DNA of 33,396 nt from Neonectria sp. B-13 (Eukaryota; Ascomycota; Sordariomycetes; Hypocreales; Nectriaceae), in the NCBI GenBank assembly GCA_002682825.1, contig NOKP01000093.1, forward strand, positions 21,142 to 54,537, in the 5' to 3' direction. Shown in pieces: positions 9,186 to 19,362 of the stretch. Numbering within the stretch: position 1 is the first letter of the stretch; each line of letters starts with the position of its first letter. The notes below the pieces were generated by a model, which saw only the letters and a program-made list of their open reading frames with translations, had not been told where the DNA came from and searched no databases. The translations under genes and the position numbers were made by a program.

Positions 9186-10076
9186 TCAGCACTGGCATAT
9201 GCACTGGACAATCAAAGGAGAGGACCCGTCTTGGCCGAGCGCATCGCTCGAGGACGTCACCGCAGTGTCTGGGTAGGCCGATGTAGTATCGGCGTAGGGC
9301 GACGCATCTGTCAGCGTAGCATCTGTACCTTGCGGCGGCGCGGTCTCGAGAGGCTGTGTGAGCACTGCATCCCCGTCTGTCGGTGACGTTTCGAGTCCTT
9401 GCGCGGGCAAGCTACCAGACGAAAGAGGAGGTGTGGCTTGTTGGGGGAGTTGTCCGAGGGGTGTCGTGGCGACCCGTGTCGCGTTTGGTGCCAGAAATGC
9501 TCCGTCAGACCTCGGACCGACTGGCGTGCTGTTTGTCTGCGTGGCTTCGGCACCGTCGGAAACTTGCGATGAATCCTGGAGGGTGTCCGCAGGAGTAGGG
9601 AAACTGTCAGCGTCGACACCACTCGTAGTCACTGCGGACAGAGTCGAATTTGGGGCGAAGCTCGTCTGCGGATAATTGGTGACGCATTCTTGGCTCAGGT
9701 AGTATTCGGTGGCTGTAGCGGAGGCCGGAGTCGCGGCCTGAACAGATATCACCTGGCACGCGGCAGGGCCACCTTCGTCACACTGCCACACTATCTTGCC
9801 CGGCCCCAAGGGAGCATCGTCTGGCAGTGACAAGTGTATCAGGGGATACTCGGTGCAGGGCGGTTGGCTGTTCTCGACAGTGATCTTCTGGTGCAGACTT
9901 CCATTGGAGAAGAACACATCTGCTTCCCGACAGGTAAAGTTGGCATTTGGGCTCAAGAATTCGGTTGATTCGCCAGCGTACAGAACCAGTCCGATCAAGC
10001 ATTCACCTGTAATCTGGGCGTAGGCCACGCGCAAAAGCAAGGAGAGAGCGATCCACGTGACACCAGCGCGCTCCAT
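9186..10076 (-). CDS. Secreted Ser/Thr/Pro-rich protein
   Basis: From Met at 10076 the frame encodes 296 aa. Residues 1-20 (MERAGVTWIALSLLLRVAYA) form a clear signal peptide with an Ala-x-Ala type site. Residues ~21-120 are a compact domain with several cysteines (ECLIG, FTCREAD, PPCTEYPLIHL, WQCDEG, AACQV) and Asn glycosylation sequons. Residues ~130-280 are a Ser/Thr/Pro/Ala-rich, probably O-glycosylated stalk, and the end is VQCICQC. There is no GPI-type hydrophobic tail, so secretion or loose wall association is inferred. The open frame extends 87 codons further upstream, but that part is basic low-complexity sequence, and a TATATA at 10109-10114 sits just upstream of the chosen Met. The domain family is not recognised; the layout resembles fungal cell-wall glycoproteins. 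Confidence 0.7.
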   Translation of the reverse strand: MERAGVTWIALSLLLRVAYAQITGECLIGLVLYAGESTEFLSPNANFTCREADVFFSNGSLHQKITVENSQPPCTEYPLIHLSLPDDAPLGPGKIVWQCDEGGPAACQVISVQAATPASATATEYYLSQECVTNYPQTSFAPNSTLSAVTTSGVDADSFPTPADTLQDSSQVSDGAEATQTNSTPVGPRSDGAFLAPNATRVATTPLGQLPQQATPPLSSGSLPAQGLETSPTDGDAVLTQPLETAPPQGTDATLTDASPYADTTSAYPDTAVTSSSDALGQDGSSPLIVQCICQC

Positions 10077-11249
10077 TTGTGTCTTAGCCGGATCTAGACA
10101 TTGCAAACTATATACCTTTGCCAATTTTTGGTTTCGAGCAGACAAGTCGTCAAGGCCGTGATGTGGTTGGATAATCGCAGCTGTGACGAAAGTCATTACG
10201 AGACGCAACCTGCCCGCTTTTGACTCCCTCCCTTCTTCTCTCTCTCTTTCTTTACTCATTCTTCCACTTCTGTCTTCGCTTCTTGTTTTGACTTTTTTCC
10301 TCCTCCTTTCCTTTCGCCCCACGTAGGAGCAGAGCAAGCCACCCGACAGCCTGCACCGTCCACCGTCCTATCTAGCCTCCGAATTCGACGGCCCATGACT
10401 GACCCTGCACAGTCTTGTGCTCTATACTGACCCCGAGCCAACCTCTTGTCCACGCAAGTGATGATCTGAAGACAAAGCTGAGCAGTGCTTTGCCATGTTT
10501 TGTACGTTTCGTTTAGTTTCGATGTCCTCATGTTATGTCATGCGAGATCCTACGGTGATTTGGCTCTACCCACCGTGACCACTGTAAACAAAAGTCAATA
10601 CATCCTAGACGTTATGTCGGAGATTTGGAAAAGGCTGACAACGTTTGTTCGCCAAGGGTAGGCACGAACCACTGTTTTGTGGATGACCCATTCCCTGTCC
10701 CTGCCCTCCACTTATTTAACGCACAATAGTCAAAGTAAGGGAACAAACATGTCACCCTCGCTGAGGTTAAAGCTTAGCGTGCTTTGTCAAATCATCCAGA
10801 CTAGCTCATGAGTGTCTTTCACGCTAGGACAATACGTAGTCACGTACTGTACGTATTGGCGCTGCTGTAGATCGCGAGCATGTTGTGGTGTAATATGTAC
10901 ATTACAGTGAAGTAAAGCACGAAGTGCAATCCAAATCCAATGGTACAAACACCCCACAGCTACTGCTGCTTGCCGGCTGTTGAGTCGTCAGCAAGCAGAA
11001 CCAACCGCTTAATATTTATACTCTCCTGCTGGTATACTTCTCTTTGTGCGGTTTCTCGTACTCTCGGACAGCTTTCAATCGGGCTGGTGCGATTGTAAGC
11101 CTCAGTCGCCATATCACTACTGCTACATAGCAAACAAATATGCATGCATACAAAGTCTCATACAAACCTGTATACTCGGGAAGGTGAGTAGCAGATTCGT
11201 CTGGAAGGCACACGCTGATAGTGCTAGGGCGAGTGTACGCCATCCAAAA
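10077..11249. other. Intergenic, no supported gene
   Basis: A pyrimidine-rich tract lies at about 10225-10320 (CTCTCTCTTTC type), upstream of the secreted-protein gene as often seen in fungal promoters. Nothing else supports a gene. Confidence 0.45.
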
Positions 11250-11492
11250 TTTGGCACTCTCCAAAATGGGAAATGCACCGAGGGTATTGTGCGCCTACTG
11301 TGCTGCAAGAAAAATTGGTTTCACAGTCAATCTCTGCGCAAGATGCTGAGAAAGTCAAGGATTTGCCCGGCATGCAAGAAGGGGGTGGCCCCTGTGCTCG
11401 AAATATTTCACGACTCTTCCTGGAAGAGGATGACGCTTCACAAGTTCCGGATCATCAGAACATACGGATGCAAGAACAGGAAAAAGAATTGA
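11250..11492 (+). pseudogene. RING-finger-like remnant
   Basis: The last ~80 codons of a plus-strand frame ending at 11492 read like the second half of a RING finger. GIVRLLCCKKNWFHSQSL is followed by KMLRKSRICPACKKG, matching the C-x-FH-xx-C-L...CP-x-C-R layout. The residue expected to be the zinc-binding Cys after FHSQ is Ser, and no first C-x2-C pair is found upstream in frame or behind an evident splice site. The tail is basic (CKNRKKN). I interpret it as a decayed or truncated RING gene. It could still be a 3' exon with an upstream exon I failed to find. Confidence 0.35.
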
Positions 11493-12144
11493 ACGTATGC
11501 TGTGATCTTGAGTCGTGGATTAGATGTAGTAGTACAACGAAATACGAGCCACCTTTAGAGGTAATGCTTGAGTTGTATGTGCATGTCAGTGACGAGACGC
11601 GGACTTTCTGACGAAGCCGGGCTCACTTGTGGCTCGACCCAGCTAGAGACTCAAGTATAGTCTGAAACCTATCGTGAGGAACAGTCTCGGAAAATCGATA
11701 CAATTGCATATTGTTTCTGACTCCCCCCTCCCCTTCTTCTTTCTTTTCCTCCCCTCTCTTTCTTGGTTTCTTTCTTCCCAATTACTTGAGCACAAGAAGG
11801 AGCATCCAGTTGCGAAAAGGACATTGAATTGAAGTGCTCAATATAATATACGACTGGTGCAGGCACAAACACAGACTCAATAGTAGAGGACTTTACGGGC
11901 CTCACAACCCTTAGATGAAAAATATACATACATACACACTGACACGAGTATGTATTGCCCTGTGCTTGCGCGCGACATCCAATGGCATGAAGCATGCAGT
12001 GTTGCGTCTTCATCAACCGGAGCCAGCCGAGTCGCGGCCGAATTCGATGGGGTACTTTGCATTGGGTGCGAACGCCAACGCGTCATGTAACTGGGCGACT
12101 GAAGACCGACGACGGGGAGCAACTTCTTATATGAACTGCCGGAA
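11493..12144. other. Intergenic, pyrimidine-rich tract
   Basis: This gap contains a long C/T tract at about 11719-11779 (plus strand) and otherwise no coding motif. It is the 3' flank of the minus-strand gene that ends at 12145. Confidence 0.45.
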
Positions 12145-12987
12145 TCAAGAACTACGATCAACAACAAGTGCCCTTACTGAACTGTTTCGACCAGTCTCTA
12201 CAGTCTTGGACCAGTTCCGACCAAGTAAAGTTTCGAGGCCTCTCGCATCGCGAAGTAAGCGCTCTTGATCGATGCTTGCTGCAGCGCATGACCGGGATAA
12301 GCAAGAAAGAATAACAGCAGGCTTCCCGGCTTCTCTGCTGTGCCTGCTTTCCGATCTCAGGATCAAACTGGCGCCAGTCTCGTAGCCAGCAGGCAACGAC
12401 GATGGATCATGAAAATCTATCGACAGAACCGATTTCAACACAAAATTCGTGTACATTTCTGTCGGAACCAGCAGGTGGCCGCCGTCGAAAGGAAACTCAA
12501 GACCGTGCGCTACGAGAACGTGTGCGCACAGGTTGAGGGAAGAGTATTGCTGTAGGCGCGATAGGTCGATCGACACGACGAAAACGACGTCGAGCTTGTG
12601 GGACGAGGCAATCCGCGACGCGTCCTCGGTTGCGATCTTGTCGTTCAAGCTAGCTGGTGTTGAGTAAAGGTGTATGGGCCGTTGTTGCTCGACCGTCTCC
12701 GAGTCCAGAAGTCTCCAAAATTCCTCAACTGTGGGACTATAAAGATGCCCGTGAGTCTTGGGACGCCGGCACGATCTTGTCGCGTGTAGTGGGAGCGGTG
12801 GCAGTGGTTTTTGGGTATTTGGCTTGCGCGGGAGTATCATCGTCTCTGTTCTCGGACGCATCTCGGAGGAGGGCTGGAGATATGATGGTTTCTCGAACGT
12901 CACGCCGGACGGTGCCCTCGTCTCCGTGCTGGTGGTGTTCATGCTGGCACCTTTACGAGCTCTTCGCCGCTGGAAGTACGATAGCAT
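12145..12987 (-). CDS. Unnamed GAF-like family protein, paralogue A
   Basis: From Met at 12987 the frame encodes 280 aa; an in-frame Met at 13164 would add 59 residues of poor-quality sequence. Residues 1-90 are basic, proline-rich and probably disordered (RRRARKG, KPLPPLPLHA). The folded part has IASSHKLDVVFVVSIDLS, then AHVLVAHGL, a Y/F-rich linker, and AVILSCLSRSC followed by a helical end. This order (helix, VVFVV strand, VLVAHGL strand, late hydrophobic strand, terminal helix) resembles a GAF-type sensor fold seen in many ascomycete hypothetical proteins; that assignment is inference. It shares these blocks with the plus-strand gene at 13867-14733, and the two are divergently transcribed. 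No catalytic motif is seen. Confidence 0.65.
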   Translation of the reverse strand: MLSYFQRRRARKGASMNTTSTETRAPSGVTFEKPSYLQPSSEMRPRTETMILPRKPNTQKPLPPLPLHATRSCRRPKTHGHLYSPTVEEFWRLLDSETVEQQRPIHLYSTPASLNDKIATEDASRIASSHKLDVVFVVSIDLSRLQQYSSLNLCAHVLVAHGLEFPFDGGHLLVPTEMYTNFVLKSVLSIDFHDPSSLPAGYETGASLILRSESRHSREAGKPAVILSCLSRSCAAASIDQERLLRDARGLETLLGRNWSKTVETGRNSSVRALVVDRSS

Positions 12988-13866
12988 GTTGAAGCTCGCG
13001 TGATGAGATCTGGCGTTATTGCACCGTGCTTTGGATCTGCGGTCGGTGTTGTGGAACCACAGACCACAGATTCGGATGAACCTGGGCTCACGAGGATCTT
13101 GAAGTAGTGTGTGATTACGTGCGTTTTGGATTGTCATGCCGAGACGGTGCCCTGGGAAGGCCATCGCTTCGCCTTAACAGCCACTGTCCGACAGCAGTTC
13201 CTGTCTGGCTACATTACATAATGCCTACTGTGCTATGTGTCTCGTGCACATGAAGCTTTCGTTACATCCAAAAGAAGGTGCCACAGCGTCCTTAAGGCCC
13301 GATCTTCTTTTCTGCGCGTCGTAGAGTCGGCGTGTCTTAGACAGTCTTTGGTACGCATGGCACGTGAGTCATTAGCTTCTTATGTGTTTTCACAGTCTCG
13401 TAATGTGTTGCAAGGTAACCCGTGATCAATCCTGATCAAAGATGTTACTGTCGTCTATACACATAGCCCGTGTAGCACGCGTACGCCCTCGATCTCTGGT
13501 TGCGTTGCAACATCATGTGCCCATCATGTTCTCGTGGACTTGTTCCCGGATTTTCTCGAGATATCTGTAAGTACTTCCGTCAATCATGTTTCAGTCGCAA
13601 TCTACTAAGGTGCCGTGAGATACAAAACGGCAGCCTCCTCGACCTATTGAGTTCTGTAAGTACCCCTTAGTGCACTACACGTAGCAAGAGCGCAGTACTG
13701 ACCATTTCAGGAAGCCCACAAGTAGCCAGCCACAGGTCACCTTGTACCTAGGAAAAGCTACCATCCCACAGCGCTTGCAAACCCTATAGATAAAACGGTT
13801 GCCTATTGAATCGTCAGGCCTGACAACTCTAAGGGAGGAGAAGAAGAAGAAGAAGAAGGAAGGAAA
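12988..13866. other. Shared promoter region of the divergent paralogues
   Basis: About 880 bp separates the two start codons. No gene motif is visible. A purine run (GAGGAGAAGAAGAAGAAG type, about 13834-13865) lies directly before the plus-strand start. A common bidirectional promoter is possible but not shown. Confidence 0.4.
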
Positions 13867-14733
13867 ATGATCAGCATCTCGAGACGCCTTCTTCGTCAAG
13901 TCTCTTTTCCTCGTATCGACTCCGAAGATGAAGTTTCATGCTGCTTGGCGACGCCTATCTGCGGCCCCTGCAGTCACACCGAGCCGCATAACCAATTTCC
14001 CCCGCCACCGTTTCTACGTCCTAACTCAACGAGCATGGTAGCGAGAGATGAAGCTAGCTCACTGAGGCCGCCGAGTCGGACGGACATGGAAGGTGATCAG
14101 CCGGGCACGACTACTTTTGCACCTTCGGTGGCTCAGTTCGTGTACCCGCTACCGCCTGCTTCAGCAGTCGTCATCGGAGATGTCACTATTGGAAACAAAG
14201 GTTTGCTAGGCCAAACATGTCATATCGGTCACGCAAGCCAAAAAAGCCACACCGGCCACGCAGCTCGCGCGGCTGCCCTCTCATCCGACAGCTTCTCACG
14301 TGTACACTGGGAGGTGACTTTCGAAGCAAAGCGCATTGCAGATCACTACAAAGCCAACATCGTCTTCATTGCCCAGTTTGACCAATCTCTGTTTCAGCAC
14401 CACAATGAGTCACCGGTGTCTGGCAGGGTACTGGTTGCGCACGGCTTGCGCAACACAAAAGTCCCATTGAGGATCTCGTCCCAGATATACAAAGTGATTC
14501 CTTCGAGCTGGAGCTGGACAATCCAGGACAAGCTGTCATTACCTCCTCCGTTCAGGTGTGGGTACAGCCGGGTATTTTATGGAGACAAGACGATGGATCC
14601 ATCGAGACTCGCATCCCGAGCCGTTCTGGTCTTCTCGAGTCTGTTTCTGTGCACTGCCGCCGATCCCTGCGATTTGTCTAATTTGTACGACGACGTAGAA
14701 ACACTGTGCGAGATGGTGGAAGCATATCTATAA
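13867..14733 (+). CDS. Unnamed GAF-like family protein, paralogue B
   Basis: Single frame of 288 aa. Residues 1-100 are proline-rich and probably disordered; a second Met at 14035 (MVARDEASS) is an alternative start. The conserved part begins with EVTFEAKRIADHYKANIVFI and AQFDQSLFQHHNES, then GRVLVAHGL, the linker RCGYSRVFYGDKT, then RAVLVFSSLFLC and a terminal acidic helix (DLSNLYDDVETLCEMVEAYL). The same blocks in the same order occur in the minus-strand gene at 12145-12987, so the two are paralogues. A short His-rich insert (HIGHASQKSHTGHAA) precedes the domain. A GAF-like sensory or scaffold fold is inferred; ligand and process are unknown. Confidence 0.65.
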   Translation: MISISRRLLRQVSFPRIDSEDEVSCCLATPICGPCSHTEPHNQFPPPPFLRPNSTSMVARDEASSLRPPSRTDMEGDQPGTTTFAPSVAQFVYPLPPASAVVIGDVTIGNKGLLGQTCHIGHASQKSHTGHAARAAALSSDSFSRVHWEVTFEAKRIADHYKANIVFIAQFDQSLFQHHNESPVSGRVLVAHGLRNTKVPLRISSQIYKVIPSSWSWTIQDKLSLPPPFRCGYSRVFYGDKTMDPSRLASRAVLVFSSLFLCTAADPCDLSNLYDDVETLCEMVEAYL

Positions 14734-15775
14734 AATTCCCCGAGGAAACGGGGCGGCTGTTTCAATGAGTCACAACACGCAGAGCACATCGACTCAGCAG
14801 CGGGATCGAGACTGGGGAGCAAGAGGGTACGCAGCAGCAATGGCTGGAGTATTTCCCTCGGGCCTAGTTGCTTGTATATGCAGGCCAGAGTGAGGATGGA
14901 CTGTACCAAGGTTTCTAGTGGAAGTGAGGGTATGCATGGTATAGAAAATTAGTAAACAAAGATACATGGAAGAAGAAATAGGAAGTTGTACACAGGAACT
15001 GAGAGACCGTATGGCGGTGATGATGCTGGGATTTCAGGATTAATGTCAGGTCTCAAGAGAGGATCTCAATGGATCCTCTTACGTCTCTCAATTCCCATGT
15101 GAATACCAGTGAATTTCTATAACAGCAGCAGTTTAGAACCACCACAGCCAAAGACTAATAACTAACTATTGTTTACCCTTGGGCCCCAGAAGTCCACAGC
15201 TGGAAGGTAGCATGGTACTTGGTAGGGTCCAAGGGAGGACTACCATGGTAAGAGAGCTATGTGCCACAGTTTACTCCCGAAAGCTACAGCTGTGGCTTTG
15301 ATGGAGTAGACTTACACTCGCCAGCATCGTGCTTAGGAGCCCTCATCCTACTGCTCTGGCGTTACACGGAGCCTACTCAAAGTGCGCACAGCACCCAAGC
15401 ACAGAAGAGATTAGACGATTTATGTGTAACACGCAATGTATTTGTATTTCGAGGAGTTCTTTACAGGGAATAGCTGGCGAAACGTACAAGCCGAGACCTG
15501 CCCTCACGCTGTAGCGTTTTCCTCTTATCCTGCTTGAGAAGGTAAACACGGATGGGCAACAAAAGTAGGCACACATAGGACATGACAGTTCAAACTCAAG
15601 CGATATCTAGAAAATCAGGATTAGTGCAGCGCTTATACATAACAGGAGATCGATATCTTCTGAACTAGATCAGATTACCCAGAAAGCTATTACCAAGTCT
15701 CAAATTGTTGGTATATTTGTATACTGCCCGAAAGAGCTTTGGCTGCCTAATTTCAGGGCAGATTTGCCCGCAAAA
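14734..15775. other. Intergenic, no supported gene
   Basis: This gap of about 1 kb lies between the paralogue B gene and the 3' end of the GH16 gene. An 8-bp inverted repeat (AGAGGATC/GATCCTCT, 15058-15079) is visible. Short frames at 15261-15576 carry no motif. Confidence 0.45.
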
Positions 15776-16783
15776 TTACGGACTCAGGTACGACCCTGGT
15801 GATGAGTAGCTACCAACAGCACCTTGGTTGGTATGATCTTGCTGGTAAACCCTGATGTAAGCAATGAGCCAGTACGCCTCAATAAACTCGGACGGGTTTG
15901 TTGCCACAAACTCCACGCAGGTTTTCCCCCCAGCTACGGCCGAACAGACGGCATCGGCCTCCCAAACAAACTCCACGCCGGCCCAGTCCCCACAGAAGGT
16001 GGTGTCAAAGATCAACTTGTTGTCGCGGAAATGCGCATCGATACTGCAACCGGCGTTGCCGTTGAAGCGAGCAGCGGGCTGGTCCCAGCTGGACGGGTTG
16101 GGTTCTTGATTGGTTATGTCCAGAGGAACATCGCGACGGGAAAAGAACCAAACAGAGATGTGGCTTGATGTCCACTCCAAGGCATAGACTCCACCTCCAT
16201 TCTGGTTGAAGCCGTTTCCGTAGCTGACGGAGTCGCTGGTGATTTGACCGCACCCGAGATTACAGTCTGGTTCTTTGAGTACCGTGGATGCCGTGGTTCC
16301 GATGTTGTTCATCGCGCACCCGGGACTGGTGTGGAGCGTGACGATGTTGGAGGACTGGGAGTTCACGCCTTCAATGATGTCGATCTCCCCGGAGACAGGC
16401 CAGTCGGGACCGTGCAGCCACATAGCCGGCCACACTCCGCAAAGGCTACCGGGCATGTGGACGATGTCGGCCACGAAGAGACCTCGGGACCAAGACCTGT
16501 TCGAGCTCATCCGGACTGACTTGCGGCCGTTGGCAGGATCAACGGTAGTGTGGTCAACGCCCATGTACACGAGTCCATCTCGGTGGCCGGCCAAGTCTAG
16601 CTTTCTTGCGATAGAAGCGTCCACGTACTCAACATACCCGTGGGTCGGATCTGGCCCATTAAAGAAACAGAATTCGCGAAAAAAGTTGCTCGAATCGTAG
16701 TTTGTTTCGAGTATGTAAACAGCGTCGACGACTGCCTCGAAGAGGGCCCAGGAACTGGGCAGGAAGGAAGAGACGCGCATCAT
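15776..16783 (-). CDS. GH16 family endo-beta-1,3(4)-glucanase
   Basis: From Met at 16783 the frame encodes 335 aa, the usual size for secreted fungal GH16 laminarinases. The family start ETNYDSSNFF lies at ~residue 29, then GYVEYVDASIA, and the catalytic motif GEIDIIEGV (E-x-D-x-x-E: nucleophile, assisting Asp, acid/base). Other family blocks are GVWPAMWLHGPDWP, TLHTSPGC, ALEWTSSHISVWFF and CGDWAG, with a C-terminal YIRVYQ strand. The enzyme hydrolyses beta-1,3 or mixed-linkage glucans in fungal or plant walls. The N-terminus (MMRVSSFLPSSWALFEAVVDA) is only moderately hydrophobic and carries Glu and Asp, so the signal peptide is weaker than usual; Met at 16810 is an alternative start. No GPI tail and no introns are needed. 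Confidence 0.9.
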   Translation of the reverse strand: MMRVSSFLPSSWALFEAVVDAVYILETNYDSSNFFREFCFFNGPDPTHGYVEYVDASIARKLDLAGHRDGLVYMGVDHTTVDPANGRKSVRMSSNRSWSRGLFVADIVHMPGSLCGVWPAMWLHGPDWPVSGEIDIIEGVNSQSSNIVTLHTSPGCAMNNIGTTASTVLKEPDCNLGCGQITSDSVSYGNGFNQNGGGVYALEWTSSHISVWFFSRRDVPLDITNQEPNPSSWDQPAARFNGNAGCSIDAHFRDNKLIFDTTFCGDWAGVEFVWEADAVCSAVAGGKTCVEFVATNPSEFIEAYWLIAYIRVYQQDHTNQGAVGSYSSPGSYLSP

Positions 16784-17199
16784 TAGAGTTTGTAATTGGC
16801 CTTGGGTCATGCGCACGGAAGGAAGAACGAGCTTAACGCAACACTGGTCATATAAAGAAGAGACCTCACGGATGGTCGGGCGCAAAGACGAAGAGTACAA
16901 GGCATCACAAGCACGTACAGTACCGCGACAGGAACAACTGACGCCGGCAAGCGCTGATGTGCGGAGCGAACTAGCGCCGAGGTCAGTGTCCGGCGTGTAG
17001 AACCTTCTTGAAGGTGAGCTTGATGCGATCGATCGTGCTTTAAGATGAATGTGGCTGTAGGGTGTTAGATGTAGTACAGTATTGCAGCGAAAGTGCGTAC
17101 CTTTGGTTCCTACGCGGTGTATGGTAGTAAGAAGTGACGGGAATGCTGTTCGAGTACGATACTGGTCGTATTCTCTCGACTAGGCAGACTTGTTCGTCG
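16784..17199. other. Intergenic, GH16 promoter
   Basis: This is the upstream region of the GH16 gene. A weak TATA-like run is at 16849-16856. No other gene is supported. Confidence 0.4.
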
Positions 17200-17590
17200 T
17201 AGAGTTATCCTTGCTCGAAGACTAGAACGATGTTTAGCTGTAACTCGAAACGGTTCTCGGGTCAAACATGACTTTGGAGTCAACAAACTTTGAATAATCT
17301 TTAATGCTAGCCTGTTCACGCCACACCCCTACGATGATTCCCGGGTCTCCGCCTGCATGCAAGCCTCTAATGCATCAGACTGAGGCGACACAATCGTCCT
17401 AGGTTGAGGGTAACTTTGACACCGATCCGCTCGAAGAAGCTCGCGTTCTCTCCGTCTCCAACCCCAAGGATCTGCAATATATAGTTCCACGATGCGTGAA
17501 TTGAAATGCAGGGTAGTACTGGGCGAAAATGGGACGGTCGGTGTGCTTTTGAATGCATTTGTTGGGCGTGCCATGCTTTGGCGGGTGAGA
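17200..17590 (-). pseudogene. Possible decayed dual-specificity phosphatase
   Basis: One minus frame has SRIVELYIADP, and an overlapping frame has GVGDGENASFFERIGVKV followed by TLNL. Together they resemble the start of a DUSP domain (S-R-I-x-x-x-L-Y-x-G-D...A...L...G-I-x-x-V-L-N-L). About 58 codons further on, in the second frame, IVLVFEQG sits where the active-site HCxxGxxR loop would be; the Cys and Arg are absent and several stops intervene. The reading needs a frameshift, and an intron ending at ATATTGCAG is another option. I treat it as a relic with low confidence. Confidence 0.3.
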
Positions 17591-18392
17591 ATCGATCTGC
17601 GAGAGAAAAAAGAAAACAAGGTGAAATGGTCCTTGATTGCTGGCTGCGTCGTCGCTAGTCGCATGGTCTATTAGTACGGTAGGTGTAGGAAGCTGCAAGG
17701 GAGAGAGGACTGAGCTTTATCGTTGTGCAATGCAGCAAGGTGCGAGCAAAGTGTTTCAAAAACAGGTGACGGGCACTCACGTGACGGGACGCAGATGCGT
17801 ACCTGTTCTTCCGAAAATATGTTTGGGTTGTGACGAGGATGGTGGATGTGATTGTTAGCTGCACTGTGGTTTTTTGGGTAATTGTGTTTAGCGTCGACGT
17901 CGGTGACGGCGTTGGCGACGGTGGCGGTCTTGGCCCGTAATGGTGCGATCGGAGTCGCTGCTGTTGCTGCCGCTATCGCTGGGGGTGGTGGCGTCGACAG
18001 CGGCGCTTTCGCTGGTGACGGTAGTCCATCATCTTGTCCGCAATCCGACTCGACGGATGCTTCGCAGGCAGGAGTTGACGCATGCTGACGGAAAAAAACG
18101 GCTGCCTCCGCAACAATAATACACATGTGTTACGTGGAGGAAACATTGTGACATGACCTCAATCTCAATCTGGCCATATTCCTCAGTCGACGGAACGGGT
18201 CGTATTATGAATACACTAAACCTAGGCCGCTGTGACGGCTCTCCTGATGTACCACATCTTCGCCAGGCTGATCCATTTCGACACTGTCGAACCTCTCGCA
18301 GTCCATCATTGCCCAGCCAGGTCCCTGGTAACAGACCCTTTGCTTGCTGAGAAACGGAGGGCATTGTCCAACAGCAAACACCCATTCTGCTG
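17591..18392. other. Intergenic or 3' region of the SAT4-type gene
   Basis: Part of this stretch (18205-18340, minus strand) could be a third exon of the SAT4-type gene: an acceptor TTACCAG precedes a frame reading MMDCERFDSVEMDQPG and ending at 18205. Otherwise only low-complexity Ala/Thr-rich frames without motifs are visible. Confidence 0.35.
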
Positions 18393-19362
18393 CTACTTAC
18401 ACGGCGAGTCATACACTTCATGCGGTACGTCTTGCAACGGTTCCTCAGGGCCGCTGGGCAGCTCGTCGGTAAGATGATTCCCTTCTCCGGAATCTACAGC
18501 CGTGACGACAGCAGATGTGACTCTTATGCAGCTCTCGATGCAGGTCCACGTGAGCAACGAGGCGATTGACCTGCGATCGCCGGTTCGGAAGAATGCAAAA
18601 CCAGCTTCGAGTCGAAAGAAGAATGCAAAGATGGCACTAGGATGAGTGTTAGAGCGGTACGTCATAGGTTGATAGCGAGAGGTACAGGGAGCATAGCGCA
18701 AGGGTTAGGACGACCGCTTCCAAAACCACCCTTGTGTTGTTGAGATTTGAGATGAAGAGAAAGACTGGGACCAAGCTAATTAGGTCAGAGATAATAATGA
18801 GTGAGGAGTATCCTGTTAGCAGACGACATTGGCCAACAAAGCTGTGTTCACAGTTCGACGCCGTAGGCCCCAGGTAGAACAAAGTGGTGGAAAGAGTCCT
18901 TGCCGAGTTCGTCAGTACTTTGAGAAACCAAACAGAACGGGACCAGTCATACCAGAAGATGATGAGAGCCACAAGTAAGCAACCCAGCTTCCTTGGAACC
19001 CGGAAGGCTCGGCAAGCCGCCAAAGTGCAACCGATCTTGGCGCAGGCAGCGCTACACACGTAAAGTATTTCGACGAGAACCATCAATCTTGCAATTGGTT
19101 GAAGAGTCCCTCCAGTCGCTGCGGTCTCATCACTGGCGATCATGGGTAGTATGGAGCCAAAAGAAAGATTGGTCAAGGTGATGATGAGGGTCGTTGACAA
19201 AACCAGCATCCAGTCGGCGCACGACGGTATTTGCTTAGCGGCATATCGCCACGATAAGTGCAGAGCCACAGACACGCAAGTAACTGCGGTGCTGCCGCTC
19301 GCTATCCCGATAGACCAGGAGTATACTGAATCTGAAAACATATTGGTGGCAGGTTTTGTCAT
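18393..19362 (-). CDS. SAT4/Pth11-type seven-helix membrane protein
   Basis: Two exons (19362-18686 and 18636-18393) with a 49-nt intron (GTACCT...CTAACACTCATCCTAG); the joined frame is 306 aa. Seven hydrophobic helices are seen at about residues 13-38, 50-72, 89-112, 125-150, 185-206, 213-235 and 248-270. Family-like features are a conserved CADWM before helix 2 and the late helix RSIASLLTWTCIESCIRV, matching the D-x-x-x...W-x-x-I-E pattern of SAT4/rhodopsin-domain proteins. Related Pth11 acts as a surface-sensing receptor in a plant pathogen; most members have no known ligand. Met at 19362 is chosen because it sits just before helix 1. A good donor (GAAGTAAGTAG) and acceptor (TATCAG) upstream suggest a 5' UTR intron. 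The cytosolic tail may continue in a third exon ending at 18205. Confidence 0.7.

Noticed and set aside
17671..18126. 151-codon minus frame rich in Ala/Thr/Pro
   Set aside because: Low-complexity sequence with no conserved block; likely non-coding 3' region.
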